The position numbers were made by a program, and so were the translations under genes. From Natronohydrobacter sp. (GTDB lineage Bacteria > Pseudomonadota > Alphaproteobacteria > Rhodobacterales > Rhodobacteraceae), in NCBI GenBank assembly GCA_020832585.1, contig JAFIEL010000002.1, positions 1 through 64,000 on the forward strand: a stretch of DNA of 64,000 nucleotides. Direction: 5' to 3'. A model generated the notes under the pieces. That model saw nothing but the letters and a program-made list of their open reading frames with translations, was not told the origin of the DNA and made no database searches. Positions 28,414-37,641 of this stretch are shown here, in pieces. Numbering within the stretch: the first letter of the stretch is position 1; each line of letters opens with the position of its first letter.

Positions 28414-29409
28414 TTAAGCATCCTGCACGCGCACAGCAGCGCCGATTTGCGCAGATTTCAGCGCGGCGTCCGCAAGTTCCAACGCGCGCAACCCGTCAAG
28501 CGTCGTAGTAGGCATTGGGGTGTTGTCCCGCAGCGCCGCGACAAAAGCCGCGATTTCGGCAGCATAAGCTGCGGTATAGCGCGTCATGAAGAAATTCAGC
28601 AAAGGCGCGTCATGAAAACCCTGCGCATCGGCAATCTGGATATTCCCTTCATGCTGGTTCTTGGCCGACAGCATCCCGGCCTCGCCAAGCACCTCGATGC
28701 GCTGGTCATAGCCATAGGTCGCCCGGCGAGAGTTGGTGATGATCGCCTGTTTGCCACTGGCGGTGCGCAGGATCACGTTCACGCTGTCATAATCGCCCAG
28801 CTTGCCGATTTCAGGATCGGTCAGGACAGAGGCCTGTGCCATCACGGTTTCGACCTCTTCGCCAAGCAGCCAGCGCGCCATGTCGAAATCATGGATGGTC
28901 ATATCACGGAAAATTCCGCCCGAGCGTGTGATATAGTCTGCCGGCGGGGCACCAGGGTCGCGGCTGGTGATCGTGATCATCTCCACCTTGCCAATACGGC
29001 CCGCATCCAGGGCGGCCTTTAGGGCGGCGAAATCAGGATCAAACCGGCGGTTGAACCCCAGCATGACGCGGCCATGTGTGTCTTCGACCACTTTCAGGCA
29101 TGCGCGCACCCGCGCGGAATCCAGATCGACCGGTTTTTCGCAGAAGACCGCCTTACCCACACGGCAGAAACGCTCGATCAGATCTGCATGCGTGTCAGTG
29201 GGTGTGCAGATCACCACCGCATCCACATCCACCGAAGCTTCGATCGCTTCAATCGTGCGGATGTCGCAGCCATATTTCGTGGCCACACTTTCTGCGGCAG
29301 CCGCGACGGGGTCCGCAATCGCCACAAGACCTGCGCCATCGACAGAAGCAATCGCGCGGGCATGGACCTGGCCGATACGGCCTGCGCCCAGAACGGCAAA
29401 ACGTGTCAT
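28414..29409 (-). CDS. iolG: Inositol 2-dehydrogenase (Gfo/Idh/MocA family)
   Basis: MTRFAVLGAGRIGQVHARAIASVDGAGL, CEKPVDLD, GGIFRDMTIHDFDMARWLLGEE. Confidence 0.9.
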   Translation of the reverse strand: MTRFAVLGAGRIGQVHARAIASVDGAGLVAIADPVAAAAESVATKYGCDIRTIEAIEASVDVDAVVICTPTDTHADLIERFCRVGKAVFCEKPVDLDSARVRACLKVVEDTHGRVMLGFNRRFDPDFAALKAALDAGRIGKVEMITITSRDPGAPPADYITRSGGIFRDMTIHDFDMARWLLGEEVETVMAQASVLTDPEIGKLGDYDSVNVILRTASGKQAIITNSRRATYGYDQRIEVLGEAGMLSAKNQHEGNIQIADAQGFHDAPLLNFFMTRYTAAYAAEIAAFVAALRDNTPMPTTTLDGLRALELADAALKSAQIGAAVRVQDA

Positions 29410-29446
29410 GTTTGGTATCCTTCTTCTGTCCATATTCAGGGCTTTG

Positions 29447-30214
29447 TCACTCAGGATAGGCGCCTGCAACATTCTGATCAAAATCGACCAGAGCGCCTGT
29501 CATCACGCCAGAGTCGGCACTTAGCATATAGCTTGCCAGACCCGCTACATGCGTAGGTTTGACGAGCGTACCAAAAGGTTGCGCAGCCTCTGCGCGCGCA
29601 AGCCAGTCGTCACCCGCCCCATGATACCTGCGCTGGGTTGCGTCTTCGCCCGGCGTATCCATCCAGCCGCAATTGATGCCATTCACGCGGATATGCTGAC
29701 TGCGCAAAGCTTGCGCGGCATTGCGCGTCACATTGGCCAGCGCGGCCTTCGAGGCCGAATAGGGCGCAAGGAAGGACTGCCCGCAATGCACCACCATCGA
29801 CAGGATATTGACAACACTGGCACCGTGCCCCGCGGCGATCGCGCGCTGCGCGACACGCTGCAAGACGAAAAAGGGCGTTCTGGCATTTGCGGTCATCATC
29901 CGGTCCCACAGTTCGGGCGTTGTGTCGAGCACAGAGCCACGATCCGTCAACGCGCCTGCCACGACAAGGGCATCAATTCGGCCCAGATGGTCGGCTGCCT
30001 GATCGACAGCCGCGACAGTTGCCGCCGTGTCACACAGATCGGTCACGGCAAAACGCGCGCCAAGCTCTGCCGCAATGGACGTGCCTTTCGCACTGTCGCG
30101 CCCCGTGATCACCAGCTTTGTGCAGCCTTGCGCGACAAGCTTTCGCGCAATGGCAAGCCCCAAGCCCTGCGTGCCGCCAAGGATAAGCGCATGTGTCTGG
30201 CTGTGCTGCATCAT
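29447..30214 (-). CDS. SDR family oxidoreductase
   Basis: LGGTQGLGLAIARKLVAQG, YSASKAA active site; overlaps the ABC ATPase stop. Confidence 0.85.
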   Translation of the reverse strand: MMQHSQTHALILGGTQGLGLAIARKLVAQGCTKLVITGRDSAKGTSIAAELGARFAVTDLCDTAATVAAVDQAADHLGRIDALVVAGALTDRGSVLDTTPELWDRMMTANARTPFFVLQRVAQRAIAAGHGASVVNILSMVVHCGQSFLAPYSASKAALANVTRNAAQALRSQHIRVNGINCGWMDTPGEDATQRRYHGAGDDWLARAEAAQPFGTLVKPTHVAGLASYMLSADSGVMTGALVDFDQNVAGAYPE

Positions 30215-30990
30215 GTAGCGCCTTCGGTGGAATAGTCGGGTTGCGTCTTGGCACCTGTGATATAGGCAACGACCTCTTCGCCTGTGACATCGCGGGCGAT
30301 CAGGTTCGCGCAGATCCGCCCCCGGCGAAACACCACAATCCGGTCGCACAGATCCATCACCTGTCGCATGTTGTGACTGATCAGGATCAGCGGCTCGCCC
30401 TGTTCCTTCAACGTGCGCACGATGTTTTCGACCTGCGCAGTTTCCTGCACGCCAAGGGCGGCAGTCGGTTCATCCATGATCGTCAGTTTGGAATGAAATG
30501 TCGCCGTGCGCGCAATTGCGACGCATTGCCGCTGTCCGCCTGACATAAACTGGATCGTGTTGCGAATGGACGGGATCTTGACGCCGGTTTTTTCCAGTGC
30601 CGCCAGTGTTTCGGCGTGCATCGCCTTGTAATCCAGCCGCCGGAACGGGCCCAGCCAGTTCCATTTTGTCTTTTCGCGCCCCAGAAACAGATTGTCCGGC
30701 ACATCCAGATGATCGGCCAGTGCCAATGTCTGAAACACGGCTTCGATCCCGGCTTCGCGAGCGGCAAGCGGACCGGAGAACTCGACCTTCGTGCCGTCAA
30801 AATGGATCTCGCCGCGTGTCGGCTGTTCAACCCCCGTAATCTGGCGCACGAAGGTCGACTTGCCCGCGCCATTGTCGCCCATGATCGCGACATGCTCGCC
30901 CTTGCGCAGGGCGAAACTGGCGTCTTCCAGCGCGTGCACACCGCCGTAATGCTTGGTCAGACTGCGGGTTTCGAGAATGTACTCGCTCAT
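30211..30990 (-). CDS. Sugar/inositol ABC transporter ATP-binding protein (single NBD)
   Basis: MGDNGAGKST, MSGGQRQCVAIARTA, TIMDEPTAALGVQE, ISHNMRQVMDLCDRI. Confidence 0.87.
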   Translation of the reverse strand: MSEYILETRSLTKHYGGVHALEDASFALRKGEHVAIMGDNGAGKSTFVRQITGVEQPTRGEIHFDGTKVEFSGPLAAREAGIEAVFQTLALADHLDVPDNLFLGREKTKWNWLGPFRRLDYKAMHAETLAALEKTGVKIPSIRNTIQFMSGGQRQCVAIARTATFHSKLTIMDEPTAALGVQETAQVENIVRTLKEQGEPLILISHNMRQVMDLCDRIVVFRRGRICANLIARDVTGEEVVAYITGAKTQPDYSTEGAT

Positions 30991-31000
30991 TTCTGTCCCC

Positions 31001-32089
31001 TTACATCCGATGGGCCGCGCGGCGCTGGCGCCACTGGTCCAGGACAACCGCGCCAACGATAATCGCGCCCTTGGCCATTTCCTGGTAATAGGCATCCAGC
31101 CGCAGGAACGTGAAACCAGAAATGATCACACCGAAGATCAACGCCCCAAGACAAGTGCCGATGATGGAGCCGCGCCCGCCCTGCAAGGAAATGCCGCCGA
31201 TCACCGCCATTGCGATGGCATCGAGTTCATACATCACGCCCATCCCGGCCTGTGCAGTCAGGTTCTTGGAACTCAAGACGATGGCGGCAATTGCTGCCAA
31301 CCCCCCGGCAATGGTGTAGACCAGCGTCAGATGGCGCTGCACATTGATCCCCGACATGCGCGCGGCATCCATGTTCGAGCCGATGGCATAGGTGTGCTTG
31401 CCATAAACCGTATGACGCATGATCAGGTAAAACAGCACAGCCAGACCGATGAAGATATAGACCGGCATCATGCCTGCACCGATGGCAGCATAGCTTTCCG
31501 TCGGGAACGACACGGGTTGGCCCTTGGTCCACCATTTTGCCACGCCGCGCGCAGCCACCATCATGCCCAAAGTCGCGATAAAGGGCGGGATGCGCGTATA
31601 GGCGATCAGAAGTCCATTGATCAAACCCGCCAGCAACCCGCAACCAAGACCCACCAGGACCGGCACGATGATTGGCAGATCCAGCCAACCCTGCTCGAAG
31701 AAAACCGCGCGTGTGTGGGGGTTTCCATTGACTTCTGCCACTTGCGCAAAACTCATGGCGATCATTGCCGTGGCCCCGACGATAGAGCCGGAGGACAGAT
31801 CGATCCCGCCTGTGATGATCACCTGCGTCACACCAAGTGCAATGATGCCGATGATCGCCACCTGCAGGATGATGATCTGCAGACGCGCTTCATTGAAGAT
31901 CGAGTTGAAGCGGCCCTGCGTGTCGAACAGGAAGCTTTGGCCGTTCATATAGGGCATTGTCTGCCCCAGTAGCTCGAAGACGCCGACAATCAGGACAAGC
32001 GCCAGAAACACGTTCAGTTCCGGCGGTCGGTAGCGCTTTCTGTGGTCGTATTTCAGACCACCAATTCCCACTGTTGCCTCTGCCATGCT
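31001..32089 (-). CDS. Sugar/inositol ABC transporter permease (RbsC family)
   Basis: GVTQVIITGGIDLSSGSIVGATAMIAMS, SGINVQRHLTLVYTIAGGLA, AVIGGISLQGGRGSIIGT. Confidence 0.87.
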   Translation of the reverse strand, partial: SMAEATVGIGGLKYDHRKRYRPPELNVFLALVLIVGVFELLGQTMPYMNGQSFLFDTQGRFNSIFNEARLQIIILQVAIIGIIALGVTQVIITGGIDLSSGSIVGATAMIAMSFAQVAEVNGNPHTRAVFFEQGWLDLPIIVPVLVGLGCGLLAGLINGLLIAYTRIPPFIATLGMMVAARGVAKWWTKGQPVSFPTESYAAIGAGMMPVYIFIGLAVLFYLIMRHTVYGKHTYAIGSNMDAARMSGINVQRHLTLVYTIAGGLAAIAAIVLSSKNLTAQAGMGVMYELDAIAMAVIGGISLQGGRGSIIGTCLGALIFGVIISGFTFLRLDAYYQEMAKGAIIVGAVVLDQWRQRRAAHRM

Positions 32090-32121
32090 CTCACTCCCGC
32101 GCATCGTCGCTCTCCGAGGGT

Positions 32122-32145
32122 GGGGCGACGAAACAGCGTCGCCCC
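32122..32145. other. Intercistronic stem-loop between inositol-type SBP and permease genes
   Basis: GGGGCGACG-AAACAG-CGTCGCCCC, 9-bp stem. Confidence 0.65.
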
Positions 32146-32174
32146 TTCGTCAGCCAGTCCGATCTTGTGTCCGA

Positions 32175-33122
32175 TCAGTTGGCACTCAGGAAGTCACCAA
32201 GGTTTGCCGGGGTGACAAGTTCAAAGGGAACATAGACTTTGGACGCGACTGTCTCGCCAGCAGCAAGCGCAATCGCGGCGTCCAATGCCCCCGACCCTTG
32301 CCCGGCGGCGTTCTGGAACACCGTGACATTCAAATCACCGGCCTGCATGGAGGCCAGCGCATCCTGTGTGGCATCGATCCCGGTGACAATCACATCATCC
32401 ATCGAAATTCCCGCCGATTTCATGGCTTGGATCGCCCCCAGAGCCATTTCATCATTATTGGCCAGCACTGCATCGAACTGATCGCCCGATGAGAGCCAGT
32501 TCGTCATGAGATTGCGCGCCTCGTCGCGCGACCAGTTGGCAGTCTGGCGGTCGATGACGTTCATGAAGTTGCACATGTCCATGCCGATGACATCATCGAA
32601 ATCCTTGGTGCGCTGGATCGCCGCCTGGTTCGACAATTCGCCCATCATGATATAGATATTTGCCCCGTCGCTCTTGCCTGCCGCGCGCAGCAGCTTGCAG
32701 GCCTCGAAAGCGGCCAGGGTGCCGGATTCGATCTCGTTCGATGCAACGAAAGCCTGGTTTTCGGGCAGTTCATCCACATTGATCGGCTGACGGTTCACAT
32801 AGACCAGCGGCACACCGGCGCTGGCAGCGGCATTGCTCATGGCGACAGTAGCCGAGGTGTCCACCGGGTTCACGATGATCGCGTCCACCCCGGAGGCCAC
32901 GAAATTGTTGATCTGGTCAAGCTGGCGCGCGACGTCATTTTGCGCATCCTCGACCTGCAGGGTGACGCCGTCCATGCCCGCAGCCATGTCGATCATACCA
33001 TTGCGCAGCACAGTCAGGAAGTTGTCGTCAAACAGCGCCATGCTGACGCCAATGTTCTGCGCATGAGCTGCAGAGGCCATGAGAGCAGTAGCCGCTGTCG
33101 CGGCGAGAAGGGTCTTCTTCAT
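32175..33122 (-). CDS. Sugar/inositol ABC transporter substrate-binding protein
   Basis: Signal peptide MKKTLLAATAATALMASAAHA; periplasmic binding protein SMALFDDNFLTVLRNGM...LANNDEMALGAIQAMKSAG. Confidence 0.87.
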   Translation of the reverse strand: MKKTLLAATAATALMASAAHAQNIGVSMALFDDNFLTVLRNGMIDMAAGMDGVTLQVEDAQNDVARQLDQINNFVASGVDAIIVNPVDTSATVAMSNAAASAGVPLVYVNRQPINVDELPENQAFVASNEIESGTLAAFEACKLLRAAGKSDGANIYIMMGELSNQAAIQRTKDFDDVIGMDMCNFMNVIDRQTANWSRDEARNLMTNWLSSGDQFDAVLANNDEMALGAIQAMKSAGISMDDVIVTGIDATQDALASMQAGDLNVTVFQNAAGQGSGALDAAIALAAGETVASKVYVPFELVTPANLGDFLSAN

Positions 33123-33187
33123 TTGTCTGGTTCCTCCCAGTGATGGTGTCCGGCGCACCTTGCTCCTCTGCCGGAATTTCTTTCCGC

Positions 33188-34021
33188 TCAGGCAGCCTTG
33201 GCCCGAAGTTGCGCGGAAATGAAATCGAATGACTGGCGCAGCGCGGTCGCTGGATCGTCCAGTGACTGGGTCTCTGGCGAGAAACACTCATAGCTGAATG
33301 CCCCTGTGTACCCCCCCGCGATCAAGGCCGCGATCTGGTCAATATTTCCCAGCCGGTCGTCAGCATCAATCAAGACCCGATGTTCGTCTTCCATCTGATC
33401 CACACTCAGACCCGGTTCGACAACAGCCGAAATATGGACAATTCCTGTTTGTGCGGCGAAGATCGGGCCACCATCCGCAAGCGTGTGGTGGAAGGTGTCA
33501 TGCACGATCAGGAAACGGTCGGCCATATCCAGCGCAGTGATCATCTCGACCAGTTCCTGCTTGGATCGAAGTGACGAGCGCCCGAAGCCCAGGGGCTCGA
33601 CCAGAGCGACCATATCAGCCGCGACAAGCATCGGATAGCACGCCTTGAGCGCAACGCGCAGATTGGCCTGGCGTTCGCCCTCTGCCCCCCCGGTGCCGTC
33701 ATTGCGCGGGATCAGGCTGATTGTCTCTGCCCCCGCGCGTCTGGCGATCTCGATCAGCGAGGCCACTTCTGCTGCGCGCATGTCATCCCAACTGTTGAAC
33801 GGATAGACCTGGCTCAGCCCGAGAAACCGAAGCCCGCGTTCCCGCACCATTTCCCCGACCTGCTCAGCCGACAGGCCATCGAATATCGGGCGGCCAATAC
33901 CGTCCATATCATTGCGCAATTCGACCCCGATGCACCCCAGATCGCGCGCCAGATCAAGAAACGCCACAAGGCTCATGCGAGGCGCGGTCATCTGGTTCAG
34001 GGCGAAGTGCATCTGCGTCAT
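33188..34021 (-). CDS. Sugar phosphate isomerase/epimerase family TIM-barrel protein
   Basis: MSLVAFLDLARDLGCIGVELRNDM..., FLIVHDTFHHTLADG; AP endonuclease 2 fold, head of inositol operon. Confidence 0.82.
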   Translation of the reverse strand: MTQMHFALNQMTAPRMSLVAFLDLARDLGCIGVELRNDMDGIGRPIFDGLSAEQVGEMVRERGLRFLGLSQVYPFNSWDDMRAAEVASLIEIARRAGAETISLIPRNDGTGGAEGERQANLRVALKACYPMLVAADMVALVEPLGFGRSSLRSKQELVEMITALDMADRFLIVHDTFHHTLADGGPIFAAQTGIVHISAVVEPGLSVDQMEDEHRVLIDADDRLGNIDQIAALIAGGYTGAFSYECFSPETQSLDDPATALRQSFDFISAQLRAKAA

Positions 34022-34092
34022 CCTTGGTGGCTTGATCTGGATGAACGGTGCTTGCTATCGCGGATTCGGTCAATCCGGGACTCATGTTTTTG

Positions 34093-34142
34093 CGTCACAA
34101 ATGACGTTTTTCTGCAGGTGCATTATGACGTTATTACGTCAT
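34093..34142. promoter_or_regulatory. Candidate LacI operators upstream of the inositol operon
   Basis: ATGACGTTATTACGTCAT (34125-34142, one mismatched pair) and CGTCA-CAAA-TGACG (34093-34106); same half-site as the 35179-35204 palindrome. Confidence 0.6.
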
Positions 34143-35165
34143 TTCCGGAAGGATGATCCTTGGCTCCAGAAAGTGCTGGCCCGTGATCTTGTCGGACCCG
34201 TCTTGCAAGGCATGCAACATCAGATCGACCAGATCCGTGCACAGTTCGGCAAGGGGTGTACAAATGGCCATGGTCGCATACCCATCCGCCAGCGCTGCAC
34301 GACTATCGGCAGTCAATTCATTGACCACCAGTGCCACGCGTGGACTGGCATGTACCTCGCGAAGCGCGGCAATCGCGCCCTCCATGCCACCACCTGCACA
34401 ATATATGCCAACAAGGTCGGGATGCCGACGCAAGAGATCCAGTGTCGCCTCATAGGTCAACTGGCGCGTCTCCAGATTCACCAGTGTTTCAAGCACAGTG
34501 CACCCTGGCACATTCTCTCGCACATAGGACCGGAAACCGACCTCGCGCAGATCATGGCCATGCCAGCGATTGCCCCCTACAAAGACCGCAAGTTTGCCCG
34601 GACGCCTGATGCGGCCGGTGATCATCCATGCTGCAACACGGCCTACTTTCATGTTGTTAAGGCCAATATAGTTGCGCCGAACACCTTGGGCAAAATCGTT
34701 GAGAAGCGAAAAGACCGGGACACCCTTGTCCTGCAGATCCTGAACGGCCTGAGTCAGTCTTTGATGATTGACCGCCGCTGCGGCGACAGCGTCGCATCGT
34801 GCGCCCAGACCACGCAACGCATCGGCAAAATCGTCCGGGGACTGGGACGAGGCATATCGAATGATCGCCCGTCCCCGCACATCCCTGCGCGCAGTGACCG
34901 CCACTTCCAGCTCACGGGCAAAGTTCTGATAGAACTCCTGCGATTTCTTGATCAGGACAAACCCGAACGTGACCTCTGGCTTGGCCGCATCCACATTCTG
35001 CGCAAGCAACCCGCGCGCATGATAGCCCACACGATGCGCAGCATCCGCAATCTTGCGCAACGTTTCTTCGCGAACTGTCGCGCGGCCATTCAGCGCTCGG
35101 TCTACAGTCGTTACACTTACCCCCGCTGCACGGGCAACATCCTGTGTTGTCGGGCGCTTAACCAT
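34134..35165 (-). CDS. LacI family transcriptional regulator
   Basis: MVKRPTTQDVARAAGVSVTTVDRALNGRATVREETLRKIADAAHRVGYHARG N-terminal LacI HTH. Confidence 0.9.
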   Translation of the reverse strand: MVKRPTTQDVARAAGVSVTTVDRALNGRATVREETLRKIADAAHRVGYHARGLLAQNVDAAKPEVTFGFVLIKKSQEFYQNFARELEVAVTARRDVRGRAIIRYASSQSPDDFADALRGLGARCDAVAAAAVNHQRLTQAVQDLQDKGVPVFSLLNDFAQGVRRNYIGLNNMKVGRVAAWMITGRIRRPGKLAVFVGGNRWHGHDLREVGFRSYVRENVPGCTVLETLVNLETRQLTYEATLDLLRRHPDLVGIYCAGGGMEGAIAALREVHASPRVALVVNELTADSRAALADGYATMAICTPLAELCTDLVDLMLHALQDGSDKITGQHFLEPRIILPEMT

Positions 35166-35178
35166 GTTGTTTTCCGAA

Positions 35179-35204
35179 CATGATGACGTAATTACGTCAT
35201 CATG
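35179..35204. promoter_or_regulatory. 26-bp perfect palindrome, candidate LacI operator
   Basis: CATGATGACGTAATTACGTCATCATG, immediately upstream of the lacI-type start at 35165. Confidence 0.75.
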
Positions 35205-35230
35205 ACAGAATCTCACTCCGCGTTCAACTC

Positions 35231-36034
35231 TCAGGTGGTGGCAAGCTCGCCCAGAAACCGCTCATACTCGCAATCGGCAATCGGTACGGCGTGTTCCGGT
35301 CCGGGATACGTCCCGCGCTCCACATCCTGGCGAAAAGCCTCGAAAGCGCTGATCCGTTTTTGCTGCAACCGCTCATACTCCGTCGCGAAATCGGCATATG
35401 TCCTGGCGTGACGGGGCTTGTGACCGCGCGTACACCCCAGCACGTCCTCCGCAAACAGATATTGCGCATCCGCGCCGGACCCGGCCCCCATACCAAGCAT
35501 GACAAGCGATGTGCGCCGAGAAATCTCTGCGGCCACCCGGTCCGGCACCACTTCGAGTTCGGCCCCGAATGCGCCGACGGCTTCAAGCGCCCGCACATGG
35601 CGCCAGACCGCGAGGGCCGACTCTGCTGTCTTGCCCACGGCCTTGAACCCACCGGTCCAGGTTGCTTTCGAGGGGATGAGCCCCACATGGCCGACCACAG
35701 GTATGCCATCATCGGCCAGCGCCTTGATCGTGCCGAGCGCTGACGCACAATAAACGCAATCGCCGCCAGCCTGCATCGCTGCATGTGCTGCGCGCTGATA
35801 GTCTTCCATCGTGACCAACTGGCCGTAGAGAAGACCGACCTGCACGAAGCAATCACCCGCTGCATCGCGCATCTCGGGCGTCCAGAGCGGGCCAATGATC
35901 GACAACATGTCGATCCCCGCCTCTGCTGCTGCCGCAGCTTCTTCGACGCTCTCGACATACAGCATCGTCAGTTGGCGCTTTCCTTTCAGCGCGCGAATAT
36001 CTGCCACCGTAGGCCGTGTAGATCTGAGGCTCAT
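35231..36034 (-). CDS. 3-methyl-2-oxobutanoate hydroxymethyltransferase (PanB)-like protein
   Basis: PanB-superfamily barrel: TVADIRALKGKRQLTMLYVESVEEAAAAAEAGIDMLSI, PVVGHVGLIPSKATWTGGFKAVG. Confidence 0.75.
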   Translation of the reverse strand: MSLRSTRPTVADIRALKGKRQLTMLYVESVEEAAAAAEAGIDMLSIIGPLWTPEMRDAAGDCFVQVGLLYGQLVTMEDYQRAAHAAMQAGGDCVYCASALGTIKALADDGIPVVGHVGLIPSKATWTGGFKAVGKTAESALAVWRHVRALEAVGAFGAELEVVPDRVAAEISRRTSLVMLGMGAGSGADAQYLFAEDVLGCTRGHKPRHARTYADFATEYERLQQKRISAFEAFRQDVERGTYPGPEHAVPIADCEYERFLGELATT

Positions 36035-36105
36035 GAATTGTCCTTCGTGTTCAGACGGGCTTTATGTGCCGCAACAGCGCCGATACGCACAATGCACGCC
36101 AGTGT

Positions 36106-36414
36106 TCAGACCTCGATCAGGACACGCCCGGCTTCGGTTTTCACAGGGTAGGTGTTCAGGTTGACGCAGGCGGGCGCGCGCTTGGCCTCGCCCGTGCGGT
36201 AATCAAAGGTCGCGTTATGCTTGGGACATTCGATTTCATAATCCATCACCAGCCCGTCTGCGAGATGCACCTGTTCATGCGTGCAAAGTCCATCAGTGCA
36301 GAAAAACTCGTCATCAGGGCTGCGATAGATCGCGAAGGTTCGACCGTCATGGTCAAAACGGATCAGGTCTTCACTCTCGATATCATTGGTGGCGCAGGCA
36401 TCAATCCAGGGCAT
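36106..36414 (-). CDS. MocE-like Rieske-type [2Fe-2S] ferredoxin
   Basis: CTHEQVHL and CPKHNATFDYRTGEAKRAP (CxH/CxxH Rieske motifs). Confidence 0.88.
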   Translation of the reverse strand: MPWIDACATNDIESEDLIRFDHDGRTFAIYRSPDDEFFCTDGLCTHEQVHLADGLVMDYEIECPKHNATFDYRTGEAKRAPACVNLNTYPVKTEAGRVLIEV

Positions 36415-36438
36415 TTGTCTTTCCTCGCAAATCAGGTG

Positions 36439-37518
36439 TCATTCAGCCGCTGTCCCAAGCGCGGCATGGTGGAAATCTTCGCGATAGGGCTTTGCCGTCG
36501 CAGGTAGGGCGCGCTTGAGAAAGAAATCCTCGTTCTTCAACTGACGCCGCAAGGCAGGCCACATCTCTGCGAAAGCTTGCGGAATCGACCGATTGGGTGC
36601 CGGCAGATCGTGCTTGATCGCTTCATGCAACTCCGGAAGTCGATGATAGGGCACCATGGGGAACATGTGGTGTTCGACATGGTAGTTCATGTTCCAGTAG
36701 ATGAAGCGGCTGATCGGGTTCATATAGACGGTACGCGAATTCAGCCGGTGATCGATCACATTGTCGGCCAACCCGCCATGCTGCAACAGTCCGGTCATCA
36801 CATGGTGCCAGGCCCCGTAAAGCCGCGGAAAACCGATCACCATCAACGGCAGGATTGACCCCAGTCCAATGGCAAGCGCGATAACCGTCGCATAGATCAG
36901 AACCCAGATGCGCGCCACCCGAACGACCTTGTATTGCTCAGCGTCAGGGATGTAGGTGGCTTCCTCTGGATGGATCTTGCCCCCCGCATTGTAAAGCATC
37001 CGACCCAACCCATTCCAGGCATCGACCAGCCCGAAGAAATTGGCGATCAGGCGTGCAAATTCCGGCGGGCGCATGATCGCGATTTCCGGGTCGCGGCCCA
37101 CAATGATGGTATCGGTATGGTGGCGCGCATGGCTCCAGCGCCAGGTATGGGGATTGCGGATCATGCAGAAACTGGCAACCTGATAGATGAAATCATTCAT
37201 CCAGCGCGTCTTGAAAGCTGTGCCGTGGCTGCATTCGTGCCAGCGCGAATCCATCGCCGAGCCGTAAAGCACCCCATAAGCCAGCCAGAAAGGCAGCGAC
37301 CAAAGGGATGGCCAAAGCGCGATGCCGACACCCGCAAGACCCAACATCGACCCGAATAGAAGGATCGTATCGCGAATGGCGGGCCCATCTTCACGACGCA
37401 TGAGGTCTTTCATCTGCTTGCGGGAAATTTCCGTGTGATACCATTGAGCAGCGGCAAGACCTGTCTCGACCGCGCATTTCGCATCCGGTCCCAACATCGA
37501 GTAATCTCTTCGTGCCAT
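36439..37518 (-). CDS. Fatty-acid-desaturase-like di-iron membrane oxygenase (MocD-like)
   Basis: Three His boxes HECSHG, HARHH, HVEHH and TM segments; adjacent to MocE-like ferredoxin. Confidence 0.82.
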   Translation of the reverse strand: MARRDYSMLGPDAKCAVETGLAAAQWYHTEISRKQMKDLMRREDGPAIRDTILLFGSMLGLAGVGIALWPSLWSLPFWLAYGVLYGSAMDSRWHECSHGTAFKTRWMNDFIYQVASFCMIRNPHTWRWSHARHHTDTIIVGRDPEIAIMRPPEFARLIANFFGLVDAWNGLGRMLYNAGGKIHPEEATYIPDAEQYKVVRVARIWVLIYATVIALAIGLGSILPLMVIGFPRLYGAWHHVMTGLLQHGGLADNVIDHRLNSRTVYMNPISRFIYWNMNYHVEHHMFPMVPYHRLPELHEAIKHDLPAPNRSIPQAFAEMWPALRRQLKNEDFFLKRALPATAKPYREDFHHAALGTAAE

Positions 37519-37641
37519 TAGATTCCTCCAAACCCGAATCTTGAAATCAGATTATGCGCTTCTTGCTCATGCACCAGATTTCTCGCTTGAAGAAACCTCA
37601 AAACACGTCAAAATCACTGACAGAATTGAGGTGTTTTCATC

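Noticed and set aside
31001-31062. Long initial-methionine extensions of many ORFs (e.g. urtD, IolG, SDR, HAD, aldolase)
   Set aside because: Extensions precede the conserved N-termini and overlap upstream genes; internal starts were used instead
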